DNA of 64,000 nt from Diprion similis (taxonomy: Eukaryota; Arthropoda; Insecta; Hymenoptera; Diprionidae): NCBI RefSeq assembly GCF_021155765.1, contig NC_060105.1, positions 10,263,001 through 10,327,000 on the forward strand. The letters are read 5' to 3'. Both the position numbers and the translations under genes were made by a program. Each line of letters begins with the position of its first letter. The first letter of the stretch is position 1. The notes under the pieces were generated by a model, which did no database searches, was not told the origin of the DNA, and was given only the letters and a program-made list of their open reading frames with translations. Positions 35,901-47,182 of this stretch are shown here, one piece after another.

Positions 35901-37972
35901 AGATGGAGAATTGATATTTGAATATTGAACTTCTTTATTTGCAAAAGGAAAATAAATTCGATTTCTGAATTATTTAAAATCGTAAACGAGAATTATAACG
36001 GGATTATTAACTTGGCAATGTAAGATTGTTGGGGGTGGGGTCACTACAAGAGTCAGACCTAATTTGATATTATTTGAAAGTAACGAGGTTGAATTCAGTA
36101 AATTAGAATTTCAGACAATTCTGACGTTGCAAAATAACGCTTTTGCCCAAAAATCAGCATCCTTTATAATAACATTGTCAATTTCAACCGCAACCGGATT
36201 ATGCGAAAATTTGTGTAAAATCAACGTCATCGTATTGATTCAAATGACACAAAAATAACATTTCTGTCTTGTAATTATTTCCTTTTAATTTTTCAACCTA
36301 TTTTACCAAACGATCACGGATTTCGAGTGAAGAATAGTCAACCCTGAACTAGTCCGTCTTGTTAACGATGATAAAGAAGCGGTAACTCATGAGATTAGAA
36401 ATCCCGTCATTCCCTATTTGTGTACCTAGTATGCATCACAGAATTCAATTTTGCAACTTATCCTAGAACCGTTTTCAAATAAAACTCCTGAATTCTCAAA
36501 TAATAATCCAGGTTGGTTTTAACTTCCCATTTCTCTAGGTATCAGAAAAAGACAAAATGTCCGGTGGTAGTCAGCAGCAACAGCAACGTACGGCGTATGT
36601 TGAAGCCCATGCGGTTGCTCATGCTGCAGTTCAACAGCACATGGCGCAGCAAGCAGCCCAAGCAAGACTCGCCGGTCCAGGTCCTCCTGCTGCTCCTCAG
36701 CCACCAAATCCCACGTTCACCATCCCAGATGATGGACTGGGATACGACGACGGTGTCCGAGTCCTCCGCTCCATTGGAACCTGGTATGTCAAGCGACTTT
36801 TGCAACTCGTAATAGAGAGTGTAGGATTTCAAAAAGATACAGCATGACGTGAATGTAGGCCAAATTTTATATCCACACTCAACCATTGAGTGTTTTTTTT
36901 TTCATCGAACGATTGAATCTAACTAATGTAGCATCATCATGAAATAATATTAGTCAATTTCTTCATTTTATGCATCCTCATGACCTATTTGACGATTGAA
37001 TCGAATTACATTGAATTCAAACGGAATACCTAATAAATTCTGACATGAAAAAATCATCATTTTTGAAATATTGAAACAGGTCACCAGATTATTCTGCAGC
37101 AATGCGACCTGGAGGCGTAATGCCAGCATTTCCTACAGCCACTGAGCAACAGTTCTCTAGAGGACCAACGGTCACTCAGGCCCCACGTCCGAGACCAGGC
37201 TATGCATCTAAAGCCACAAATACAGGAGAGCCTACAGTCAAAGCGTTTGCTTGCACAGTTTGCGGCAAGGGTCTTGCTCGTAAAGACAAACTGGTTATAC
37301 ACATGCGTATACACACTGGTGAGAAACCATATTCCTGCGAAGTTTGCGGTAAGTTTGATGACTTTTTCCAGATTTATCAATTAGTCATTAATTGCTGTTA
37401 TGTATTCATATTCGAGAATGTGACGTTCATCCTCAACGCAAAAACATACCTCCCATACTCTCTAAATTTAAAACTTTCGAATTGAAAATATGCTGTAATA
37501 GCAAATTCTGTCGCCCCAAGTATCTAATTGTTCGTGTCTCATAGGAATTTATTGAACGTTACTTTAGAAAAAAAATACTTGTATCGAAGCTTATTATTAT
37601 CATGTTACCATCTACTTTCACCTTACAAAACTATGAAACTCACTATTGAACTAGAAGATTGAAAATTGTACTCGAGATATGTCAGTATATGGAAAAATTT
37701 GATTCTAGAATTTGTGTTTTCCATATTCCTTACGGTGATAATTTTGAAACGTGTTTATTTGACTCGAATTGATTAGCAATTGAAGCAAATGAATATTTTA
37801 ATTTCAAACTAATTGTATAAATGATATTTGAATTTCGAATCTCTGCACCTGTATTGTAGGCAAAGCATTTGCGAGACGAGACAAGTTAGTTATACACATG
37901 AATAAACTGAGACATAGACCGGGTGTGACTCCTCTTTCAACTCCAACTGCACCGAACTCGGATCAGCAGCAA

Positions 37973-38014
<42 letters not shown>

Positions 38015-38662
38015 CAACAACAGCAGCAACAACAACAGCATCAAAATCGTCAGGATTCTATTCAAAAACCAAAAATTGAACCTGTCAGTTGGGCTTGTGA
38101 ACTTTGCGGAAGGGCTCATGCAACCAGAGAGGAATGGATGCAGCATGCAAGGTAATTAAGTGGTTAGATTTTAAAAGTTGATGTTCCATCTAAGAAATAG
38201 TTACTAGCAAACAAAAAGTCGTTGAAAGTCAGATTGAAGTTTTATGCTGAAAAATTGTGTTATTTGTGAACAGTAAAGTAAAAATTCGTATATTGAACGA
38301 AAAAATCTTGATAGTTTTTGTCATATCTCATATCGAATAGATACTCGAATAGAGTTCACACCGATTTCCACACAAATTTTAGATCTCATCTTGAGGCTTC
38401 AGCACCACCACAGCACGCCGCGCCATATTTTCCTGCCAGTGCTGCGCCACCGCAACCTTATGCAGCTGAACGAAATTTCTGTCTGATGTGCCGCACAGAT
38501 TTTACGGACAAAGCTGAATTCATGTTTCATGTTCGCTCGCATTTTGAGCCTCATTCACAACCGACTCCATCCCAGCATTCGAGTGGTAAGCAGGGTGCAG
38601 ACTCTGCTACCGCTGAACTGATCGCCCGTGGCTTAGTCGACCCCTCGGGCCTCTGTAGCTAG
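28480..38662 (+). CDS. ZAD and C2H2 zinc-finger transcription factor, six exons
   Basis: Probable nuclear DNA-binding regulator; I do not recognise the specific orthologue. Exons: 28480-28620, 29960-30118, 36539-36783, 37080-37348, 37860-38151, 38383-38662; in frame throughout, 461 residues. The N-terminus is a ZAD domain, an arthropod-type dimerisation module, with paired cysteines CRLC (13-16) and CQRC in exon 2. A Gln/Ala/Pro-rich region follows, then two adjacent C2H2 fingers ([21 protein letters not shown] and the closely similar next finger, split by an intron). A 25-Gln tract and two more fingers follow ([21 protein letters not shown], split by an intron, and [21 protein letters not shown]). 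The end is DPSGLCS. Intron 2 is 6.4 kb and contains a GC-rich island; an isoform starting there would begin at the ATG at 36557 and lack the ZAD. Confidence 0.9.
29219..29242 (+). repeat. Poly-A run in ZAD gene intron 1
   Basis: Run of more than twenty A residues, possibly the tail of an old retroposed sequence or simple microsatellite expansion. No associated coding sequence. Confidence 0.8.
31940..32410. repeat. Degenerate TTCCGAAAATT-type repeats in ZAD intron 2
   Basis: Many loosely spaced copies of GAAATTCCGAAAA and its variants, with no strict period. The same word family dominates 62270-63010 in the dsf intron. It looks like a decayed short-period satellite or composition-driven expansion. 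Confidence 0.5.
32600..33772 (+). promoter_or_regulatory. GC-rich island, likely alternative promoter and leader exon
   Basis: GC and CpG content is clearly above the surrounding intron. It contains a (CGT)10 run at 32967-32996 and a (CTG)n stretch near 33095. It ends at a good splice donor (TTTCG|GTAAGC, 33773). The next in-phase exon of the ZAD gene begins at 36539 and contains an early ATG (36557), so a transcript from here would encode the zinc fingers without the ZAD. Open frames through the island (for example 33166-33582) overlap on both strands and are explained by composition. Confidence 0.5.
33830..33858 (+). repeat. Short GGAAT microsatellite
   Basis: Four to five near-perfect GGAAT pentamers just beyond the leader-exon donor, within ZAD intron 2. 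No function is apparent. Confidence 0.8.
37964..38038 (+). repeat. CAG/CAA tract encoding 25 glutamines
   Basis: Seventy-five bases of mixed CAG and CAA codons in exon 5 of the ZAD gene, between the second and third zinc fingers. Interruption by CAA should make it more stable than a pure CAG run. Confidence 0.95.
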
Positions 38663-41460
38663 AACCACACCACCTACCATTGCCAGTCGTCGATTCGTGT
38701 CTTACCGTAGTGCAAACTTTCGACTCTACCGTTGGCGATGTGACATATAGATTGATATAACATCACGCGGTAATCGGTGATCGAAACGTTAGTGCCTATG
38801 TGTCATGGATTTATTATTAATCGAAGATATGTAACAGTGAATAATAATTTTAATTATGTTAACTTGGATCGTGCGGTCGGTCTTACTCAGTTTCAGCGGC
38901 CGATTAAATCATGATTCTTTAAAAGTCGCGTATGAGTAATTTAGCCGCAAACTAGATTTATACATATAGGTATATATAAATACATATAAATATGATATAC
39001 ATATACATATTATACATATACGTACATATACATTGCTCGGAGATATCTGGTTAGGAGGAGTCGCATGTCTATTTTGTATAACTTGCATGATTATTAAGAG
39101 CAATTTATATATTTGCAGTATATTTGATGTGTAAAAGAACTCTCTTCCCGCGTTATGATTGAGTTACTTGTAAATATATTCTATCTAGGTCAGCCTATTT
39201 TGTAATTGTAGTTATTGGTTTAGGCATTATACCTCGTGGTATTTCAGTTCGTCGATTTATAGTAGGTATATCTGATACAATACCCAGTTGTATAATATTG
39301 TCGCAACATAATTATAAATACACATACACATACGCGCACACATACACAGACGTTGACGGACAAACTTGTGTTAGGGTGTCGAATTATTCTTTACTTCGAA
39401 CCTTAAATGTGCAGACGTTGAATCTCCAAAAATTTGTTATCTTTGGTAGAAAAATCATAGAGTTCAATAAATTGCTCAAAAATAATCATAAACCCGAAAA
39501 TTCCAGCTATGATGTTTTGTATTTCTTGTGAGCTTACTGGTCGTTGAAAAAAAAAACATTTTAAACACAAAAATAAGAAGATGAAACTGAGAAATTTAAA
39601 ACTCGACTGAAGCATCTCGTGCCTCAGATTCAGATAAGTTCAATTTTAAATTCGAAGTAGCGGATTTGAGGGATGGAATTACAAAAATTGCGATAGAGAA
39701 TTGTTTTCTCTCTTCACACCCTAACATAACTTATCTCATGTGTCACAAATTATGTATACTTTTTACGTTGCACAGTGGATTGAATGAGCGACTAGCATAT
39801 CAAAGTATTGTAATAAGATAACTTTACATATAGAATAGTCGAGATACTGTCCAATGCAAACTTCTGCGTGAAATCTACGGTGTAACAATTGTTTTGACTT
39901 AATCTTTGAACAATTTAGTTTTCGATTGATTTCCGGATTTCTCAAAGATGGGACTACCGACTAATTATAATATTCTCTGTTTCCCACCAATAAAAATTAC
40001 TTGCTCTACTTCTGCTATTTTATTGCTCTAATAGCAGAATTTTTGAAAGTTTCAATACGTTCGTGAAAAGCGCCGCTGCAAATTATTGACAGCCTTGACA
40101 TTCAAACTCGTAATTATTTTATAGCCGTAACATAATCTAAGTTATTCGTAATGCTTTTAGCATTGCTATCATTTTATAATAGAATTTGTTCTTCCGCGAT
40201 TACGTCACGAGACTAACGCTATATCACGTAATTTTTTTTTTTTTTTTTGATTAAAGAAACTTCACACCCTCTACTCGACTGTAGTTAGTATCTTGTTGAG
40301 TTCTTATCGTGATTTTTCATTTCAACCTTCAGAATGGTATTCAGAGGTGAATTAAACATTCACTGAAGAATTATTTGATTTATAAAAATTTATTGACAAA
40401 GTAATTTATGCATTAACAGTGAGAAAGTAGTAAAAACAGATAGGCAGAAATTTTTCAAAAGCTTTGAACATTTTGAAGAGATCCAAAAAGTTGTGCTTGT
40501 TTTTAGGATTAGATTCGTTTTATTCTGATGGGATTAGTGATTTTTACTTATTCATTTCCATGCGGCCTGGTGTTTCATCGTAAGTTACTTTATTGTTAAG
40601 TTCGTACGATTTGATTGAAACTCTATTTTTCATAGTATCGCAGCGTTGCCGCACTGTGTCGTATCTAGATATCTAGCCGCGTAAAAAATTTTTGGTCTTT
40701 GCACATTGAAAGAATGCACAAGATGGCCTAGTGTTCTCAGATTCTGGAGGTTTTTTTTGGTAACGATTGAAAATTAAGAAATTCACTTTACCTCTTCTAG
40801 AATCTTTGAAGAAATGAAAATGATCTCAAGTACTTCCAGTTATGATTTTTTTTTTTTTTTATTTAGCAGTGCGAAACTCGCTTTCTCCTTTAGTGAAACA
40901 TTCCATCTACTTAAACGCTTTTCTTAGGCAAACTACGAATTGAAATCATATTTCGTTTTCACAGAAGCTTTTTTAACTGCAGTCTGCTCTTTTATTTAGA
41001 AGAATGAACATCCAAATAGACCCAATTTTGTGAAAGTTGTCTGGGTCTGATAGACCCAGTGCGTGCAACTGAACAGAAAGAGATATGTGGTCACTCCTGG
41101 GGATAATAGATTCACACATTTTGGAACCCGCAATTGATGTAGCTTCAATGGCGCTTACTTAGTCTTGTCTAGATGCATACATACATATTCATACACATGT
41201 AAGATTTATTCTAGTTGAGGGAACAGAGAGCGTGTTGAGTTTTACTGTGCCTCCTTTGTACACGTGTTATTTTATTAACGTTTTACACTTTTATTATCTT
41301 GTTTTTATACTTGTTGACTTAGCCAAAAATTTGACTGACTATTGATTGTAACGATCTGTAATTATTTTTATTATTATTACTATTATTTTCTTCATTATAG
41401 ATAGGCTAATGAGACCGAAAATGTAGATTTGTAAGAAAAACCTTCCTCCAGAGAGATAAC

Positions 41461-41491
<31 letters not shown>

Positions 41492-42740
41492 TACTAAAAA
41501 ACAGTCTTTCATCGATTTTGGTGTCATTATAATTTCTGTTGAGATTATGTGTTGAACCTATCGCAAACTTTTAAATATTTTTGATTTCCTTGTTAATATA
41601 GCTATACCTATATGCACATTATGTTGTCAAGTCTTTGAGAATACACAACAATCGATGAAACGTGTTTTGAAATTTTTTATCTTATACAAGGTTTTTGATT
41701 CAACTATGAGGCCCGAAACTTAAGAAAGTGCATATTATGGTATATATGCAATTAACCATCTGTAATTATTCGTAATTGATAGTATTCAAAATTATCGAAT
41801 ATTTACTTTCATTTGTAAACGAATGTTGTTACGATTTGTACAGATATGGGTAATTGATCGATCTCTTTGTTTTCTATCATTTTATTTTCGTTATTATGTA
41901 ACATATTCAATTATATATGTATCCATTCGATTTTTACTCACAATGTACTGTAAACATAACGAAATTTATTCTGACCACTTCAAGGATATAGTGGCGTTTC
42001 GAATTTGCACATTACATGGCTTTGGACCAGTCAGAATAAATTTTGTGGTGCGCATTCGAGGTACGGTACTGTAATTATTGGTTACGGCGGTGATGTTTTT
42101 AAATTTGAATCGGCTAAGATGGAAAAAATTTATTGAAAATACAGAGAAAAATGACCAGGCCCACATAATGAAACGAAAAGAGATTGAAATTGGAAACATT
42201 GATGAACGAGTAATGTTTCGAATTATTTCCTTCTTTATTGCGCATAGTGCCTTCTCTCTGGGACATGATAATTATGTATTGTATATGTATATTAATTATG
42301 TGTTTACATATAATTTTGACTTGCACGTTAGGAGGCACAATGGCGTAAACATTATTACTATTACTACACTGCTACTATTACACAGATAAATAAATAAGTT
42401 AGGATAGATTATTTGATGCTGTTTGGTGTTGTCAGGAGTGAACATTTGACGCCACTGCCTCTAGCAGCTGTTTTAGACTACTTTTATACCGTTAATGTCA
42501 CATGCAGCTAATCAGAGTTGGTACATTACTGCCATAACCATAACATACAATGTATACTCATATACCTATACCTTTATAAATAAAATATATAAAATAACAT
42601 GACATTTGTAATCAGAGTTGGAAATCAGCTTTGGAAATAATTGGCATGACTTTTACGATTTTAATATTGCGATTTCGAGAATCCGTGCCACTTCGTTATT
42701 TATACGTCAGATGAAAATTTATTGGAATTTTTTCGTTTAG

Positions 42741-43260
42741 AATTGTGTATTGAATGGGGCTGTTAAGCCCTTTTTCGCTCTCGAGATACGCGGATTTCGA
42801 TATATCAAGATACCTAAGACAACATCGAAATCGACTGGGGCATTTCCTTAAGGGAGAACTCCGGTGAAATCTCGATAATATCGAGTTATTTGTTTTTGAA
42901 TTGACTGAAAAGATGTGATCAAAAATTTCATTCAGAAAAATTTAGATCATGGTAGTATGTGACCTGAAAAGAATATGTCAATCTTCTGCAATGAAAGTGT
43001 ATCTGCAAGCAATTTTTCGCAGATAATTTGACTGAAGTTCATTGTCCATACTACTTTCATTGCAGAAGATTAAAATTTGTTTTCAGGACACATACTACCA
43101 TAATCTAAATTTTTTTGGAAGGAATTTTTGATCACGTGTTTTTTAGACATTTCAAAAACAAAAAATTCAACGTTATTGAAATTTGACTGCAGTCCTCCCT
43201 TAAGAGTTTGATCTTGAAGGAATTACAGAATAAGCTGTGTATTTTTTCTTGCTTCATTTT
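42741..43260 (+). repeat. Dispersed repeat, copy split by a MITE
   Basis: 42741-42847 and the sequence after 43203 (GAGTTTGATCTTGAAGG) align with the uninterrupted copy at 24317-24430. The split occurs exactly at TTAA. Confidence 0.7.
42848..43203. mobile_element. Foldback MITE with TTAA target duplication
   Basis: Almost the whole element is a palindrome: arms of about 150 bp begin TTAAGGGAGAACT and end AGTCCTCCCTTAA, and match inward to ATCTTCTGCAATGAAAGT near the centre. TTAA is present at both ends (42848-42851, 43200-43203), the signature of piggyBac-type transposition. The empty-site copy at 24395-24398 has a single TTAA, confirming the boundaries. It has no coding capacity. Confidence 0.8.
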
Positions 43261-44464
43261 ATAGTCGAAAAACATAGTTAAAATCAAGTCTCACGCAATT
43301 TTGTTGAGAGAATTGATTTTTGCTACTGTCAAAGTGTTAGGGTTTTCGGTTATATTGAGAAAGATGTACTATCTGAGAAAAAATATTGAAAACTGTGTAG
43401 AATATTTTCGACATACATGCCAATAAGTTTCTAATAGGTAAGACCATCTCTGAAAATGTAACTATTACAAAAAAGATTTCTGTTCAAAGATAAAACGCGT
43501 AAAATCAACAGCGTAGCAATGTGTTTAAACTATTCAGTGTTTGTTAGTGAAGTTCTAAATTTTTCTTACAATGGGTCCGGCGGCTATTTTTAAGTCCTTC
43601 CAAGGGCAGAGTTTTCGATAACTTTTTCCGAGATCAAAACATTTTTTCATTCATATCTTAAATGTTATCAAAAGTTTTTCTCATTGGTACTTAACGGCCG
43701 TTGAATATTAGAATCAACTGTACATGGCGTTAAAATTAATCACCTTTTGAAAAGCTATGATTTTTTATACTTAATTTTTTATCTTTTTTTGCACTTAACT
43801 TATCAGTACAATTCTTATACTTCCCACAGTAAGTCATCAGGTTTTATGATTTTTTTTGTATTGTGTAAACGTATATGGCACATGATCAAAAAATTCAAGC
43901 AACTCTGAAGGTGTGATTTTAGTGTTGTACAAGATGAAAAGTTAATCCATAAAATAATTAAATCATAAAATCTCAAACCAGTGACGAATATTTCTCAGGT
44001 TACAGGTTCGTGATGTTTTAATTTTGTGATCGTAGCATAAACTTTTCAAAAATGACCGATTTCTCTATTCGCCTTCGCAAAGCAAGCAATAACAAAGCGT
44101 AGTAAGTTCGCAATTTATTGTGCTATGCGTGTTTTACTATGAGTTCGAAAGATTAGAAGGTCTAAAACAATAACACCGTGAATAAGCGGCGAAAAATTGA
44201 AATACTTGTTTTAAAACATTCTGATTTTGTTGTTTTCAGGTTTTCCATTGAGTTTCAGTGACAAATCAAATGGAGGATCGCAATTACAAGATTCGTATGT
44301 ATTATACAATATACATATACCTATAATTGCAATAAATCGTCATGAAAAAAACTGATTCTGCACTGTTTCAAAGGTAATTAAATTATACCTATTATAGCTA
44401 TTGACGATCGCGGAGTAAAATGAAACCAAGGAGTGCATCAAATATATAATATAAACATTAAGTA

Positions 44465-44628
44465 CCCAGAAAGCACAAAACTTGAAGTCGTCAAAAAGAC
44501 GTCTAAAGGATGTCTTATGCGCCATTTTCTGACGTCTATGAGACACCAAGGACATCTTTTAGGTATGAAGATATCTTTTGGACGCAAAAGACGTCATTTC
44601 GACGCCTTCAAGTTTTGTGCTGCCTGGG
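44465..44628. mobile_element. 164-bp MITE, TA-flanked
   Basis: Inverted ends CCCAGAAAGCACAAAACTTG and CAAGTTTTGTGCTGCCTGGG, each flanked by TA. The interior carries repeated GACGTC-type words. It lies 164 bp beyond the RNF181-like stop codon, so may fall in or near that gene's 3' UTR. Confidence 0.8.
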
Positions 44629-44792
44629 TATGTTAACAGACTAATAATCGCATAAATATATTGGCTAACTTTACAAATTTTATTTTACAAAAACATTGTA
44701 CCCTATAATGCCCTGAAACATACAAATTTTCGTCTCTCATGAAATAATATGCATACGCAAAGTCGCAAATGCATTTATTCAGAAAAGAATCG

Positions 44793-45339
44793 TTAAGAAA
44801 ACATTGAATTATGCAAAGACTTAACATCCTCTTCGCGTTGCACGGCACGTTTCTTCTCCTTTTTATACAGTTCATAATCTTCATCATCTGTAGGCAGTTC
44901 GTATCTACACAACGGACAGGAATTGGTCTGAAACAATGGAATTCAAATGTATCGATCGTACTGATATCGAAGTAACTTCGTGAGACAGAAATGTTGTTTT
45001 TATAGTCGATGTTTTCAAATCTTCGATAATGCCTACCTTTTCTAACCACGGTGTAATGCATTCGTTATGAAACGAGTGACGGCATGGCATTGATTTAATT
45101 GAACTAGCAGCGTCGAAAGCTTTTAAGCACACGGGACACTGATGGGCATTTTCGTCGAGTTTAACATCCTTCAGATTGGAAATTGCCTCTTTCGAAGCCG
45201 GAGGAGCCAGTCGCTGTCCTTGTCCCAGCTCTTCCCACATTCCAAAATCTCTCAACAATCGCGCCATGTGCAAAAAATGATTTGGCGCTTCTCCATCTCT
45301 CAAAGGTGTCCAACCCATTTCCTCAAAGTAGTCTGACAT
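44793..45339 (-). CDS. RNF181: RNF181-like E3 ubiquitin ligase, two exons
   Basis: Small RING-type ubiquitin ligase. Exons on the minus strand: 45339-45037 and 44927-44793, phase-0 intron, 145 residues (human RNF181 is 153). The N-terminus is [10 protein letters not shown], as in the family. The RING-H2 domain is complete across the intron: CPVCL, then CRHSFHNEC in exon 1 and [16 protein letters not shown] in exon 2. The lysine/glutamate-rich tail ([13 protein letters not shown]) is also typical. A TTTATT (AATAAA on the minus strand) lies only 14 bp past the stop at 44774-44779. The start ATG is the first in frame. Confidence 0.95.
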
Positions 45340-47182
45340 CTCGCTGTATAACGTGTAACAAACGATACGCTTAGTCAGTTTTTATAATTCAACTGCATTT
45401 AACTTACCTCTAATTAATTATAGCTTTCACTGATGAGTTTCACTTTTGACATTTGTTAATACAGGCACTTGTCATTGCGCATGGATTATTATATTATATA
45501 CTTTTAGACAATGTCATCGCCACGGAACATGAGATTATAGCACTGACATCGCAACGCAACTTTCAGAATGCTTCATAATCGATAGGAGTTGAGTAAATTC
45601 AAGCCTGAAGCTGGTTTACAATCAATACCAATGAGGATGTTCAACCAGTAGAATGCGAGTAGAATGTTCACGGTAAAGTGGGAATGTGCTCGTTGAAAAT
45701 CGGCCTTAATACGTGACAAACTTGTCTCGCAGTTTCATTGGTTCCGTCATGTGTTTGTCAAATTTTAAATTTGAAGTATGAATCGCGAGCATTTAATATT
45801 CGGCAAACAAGTTATTTGAATATGACATGAATTCTAAGGTGTTTAAAAATATAAAATGTTCTCGTTACAGGATTGAAAAAGAAAATATGCAGTTTGTTCA
45901 AAGTTCCCGCCACAACGAATTGCCAGAAAACTGAAGATATATTTGCCATCTAGAGGCTGCACAGGATACAAATATCCAAATATTATAGTTCGATGATCAC
46001 TAATTACCATATATTATGTGTATACGTATATTTTCGATACATTTCTATATCTACCACATCAGCTAGACAGTTATCGTCTCATAGAAATGCTCCAGTGAGC
46101 CGCCATCTTCTGGCCGTTCGTTAGTGGAAATTTCAAACGAGGGTTCCAAACACTGGAAAACGGGAATCCAGCAACTTTTCAATCATAACGTCTACATACA
46201 TTACATCAGTAGTGGTTATGACTATGTCACAGCCTTCCAGCACATACAGAAGTGAGTGGCTAAACGACTTGGGTGTCAGTAAGTGAAAACAAGTCGATAT
46301 AAACGACTTTCAATATTTCAGAATAAAAGTTACTTTTTTCAAACTTTCATCTCACGTTAAACTTAATCTTCTTTCAATTACGTTCTGTTTGAAACTGATT
46401 AAGTATCGAATTTGTCAAATCAGGACAGTCCAGTGAAGTATTCAAAATTAGCAATCTTACGTCAACTATACACATATGTACAATTTTCGATTCCTATTAC
46501 ACGTGTCGTTATTAATTATTGGCTATATACTGACGAACGTTTCAAATTCAGCATTTTTTTTTAACGACAATAATATTATACATGTAGACGGTTTTCATTA
46601 CGCGTATTCGCCATATTGTTATTCGTGTATGTATGTGAGAGGGATTTCATGCGGTTGCATTTAGCATCAGACGGTTAGGATTCCCAATTTTTATGTAACT
46701 TAATTCGGTATATTATGGTACTACTCTTAAAAACGACCATCTCTATTTATTTCTCAGCATGACTCATAGTTTTGAATCATGAGAATTAAGACTGGAAGAA
46801 AGAAGGAGTGGAAAACAAAGCAAAAAACATAGAAGACAAAAAAAAACATGAAAAGACCTGGTCAACAAGTGCTCATTATTTATCTTCATGAGTATAATGA
46901 AGTACTAACAGATGACTGAGACCTTTATCTTAATTCAAAATGACTGTTTCGACGAAAAACGTACTTTATTTTATTACTGAAATCCGTAAAAATTAAAGAT
47001 TCTTCAAAACGTAAGTGCACCATATAAAAAGTAACGTACAGATAGCTTTACGTCTAAATGTGTTATGTTAATTCTGCAGCACAACGTCTCGTGCGGAATA
47101 GACTCCAACAATAAGACTATCTTCAATTACCGCCATTGAAGTATTCTGCGCTAAAGATTAATGTATGCGCAATCCGAGTCGC
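45340..47182. other. Upstream region of RNF181 and spacer before tektin A
   Basis: About 45340-46217 lies between the minus-strand RNF181 gene and a possible plus-strand exon at 46218, so it may be a bidirectional promoter. 46516-47182 is AT-rich; an open frame at 46476-46664 (hydrophobic, AT-driven) has no recognised domain. Confidence 0.4.
46218..46515 (+). CDS. Possible small two-exon gene, unknown
   Basis: 46218-46278 opens with ATG ACT ATG and encodes MTMSQPSSTYRSEWLNDLGV before a consensus donor (TCA|GTAAGT). Joining it to an acceptor at 46422-46423 gives an open frame to a TAA at 46513-46515, 50 residues in all. I recognise no family. Support is only the first exon's codon composition and its strong donor; the second exon is AT-rich and may be wrong. 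Confidence 0.2.

Larger units (their letters stand above)
38663..44792. other. Long 3' UTR and intergenic AT-rich spacer
   Basis: The ZAD gene 3' UTR begins here; AATAAA occurs near 39465, 39985 and 42570. The rest is AT-rich with homopolymer runs (T run near 40235, A run near 41466-41490) and two foldback elements listed separately. Chance open frames at 41823-42389 are AT-driven and show no domain. No further gene is supported. Confidence 0.5.

Noticed and set aside
41823-42389. Two plus-strand open frames in the spacer after the ZAD gene
   Set aside because: AT-driven hydrophobic peptides with no domain, matched by similar frames on the opposite strand.
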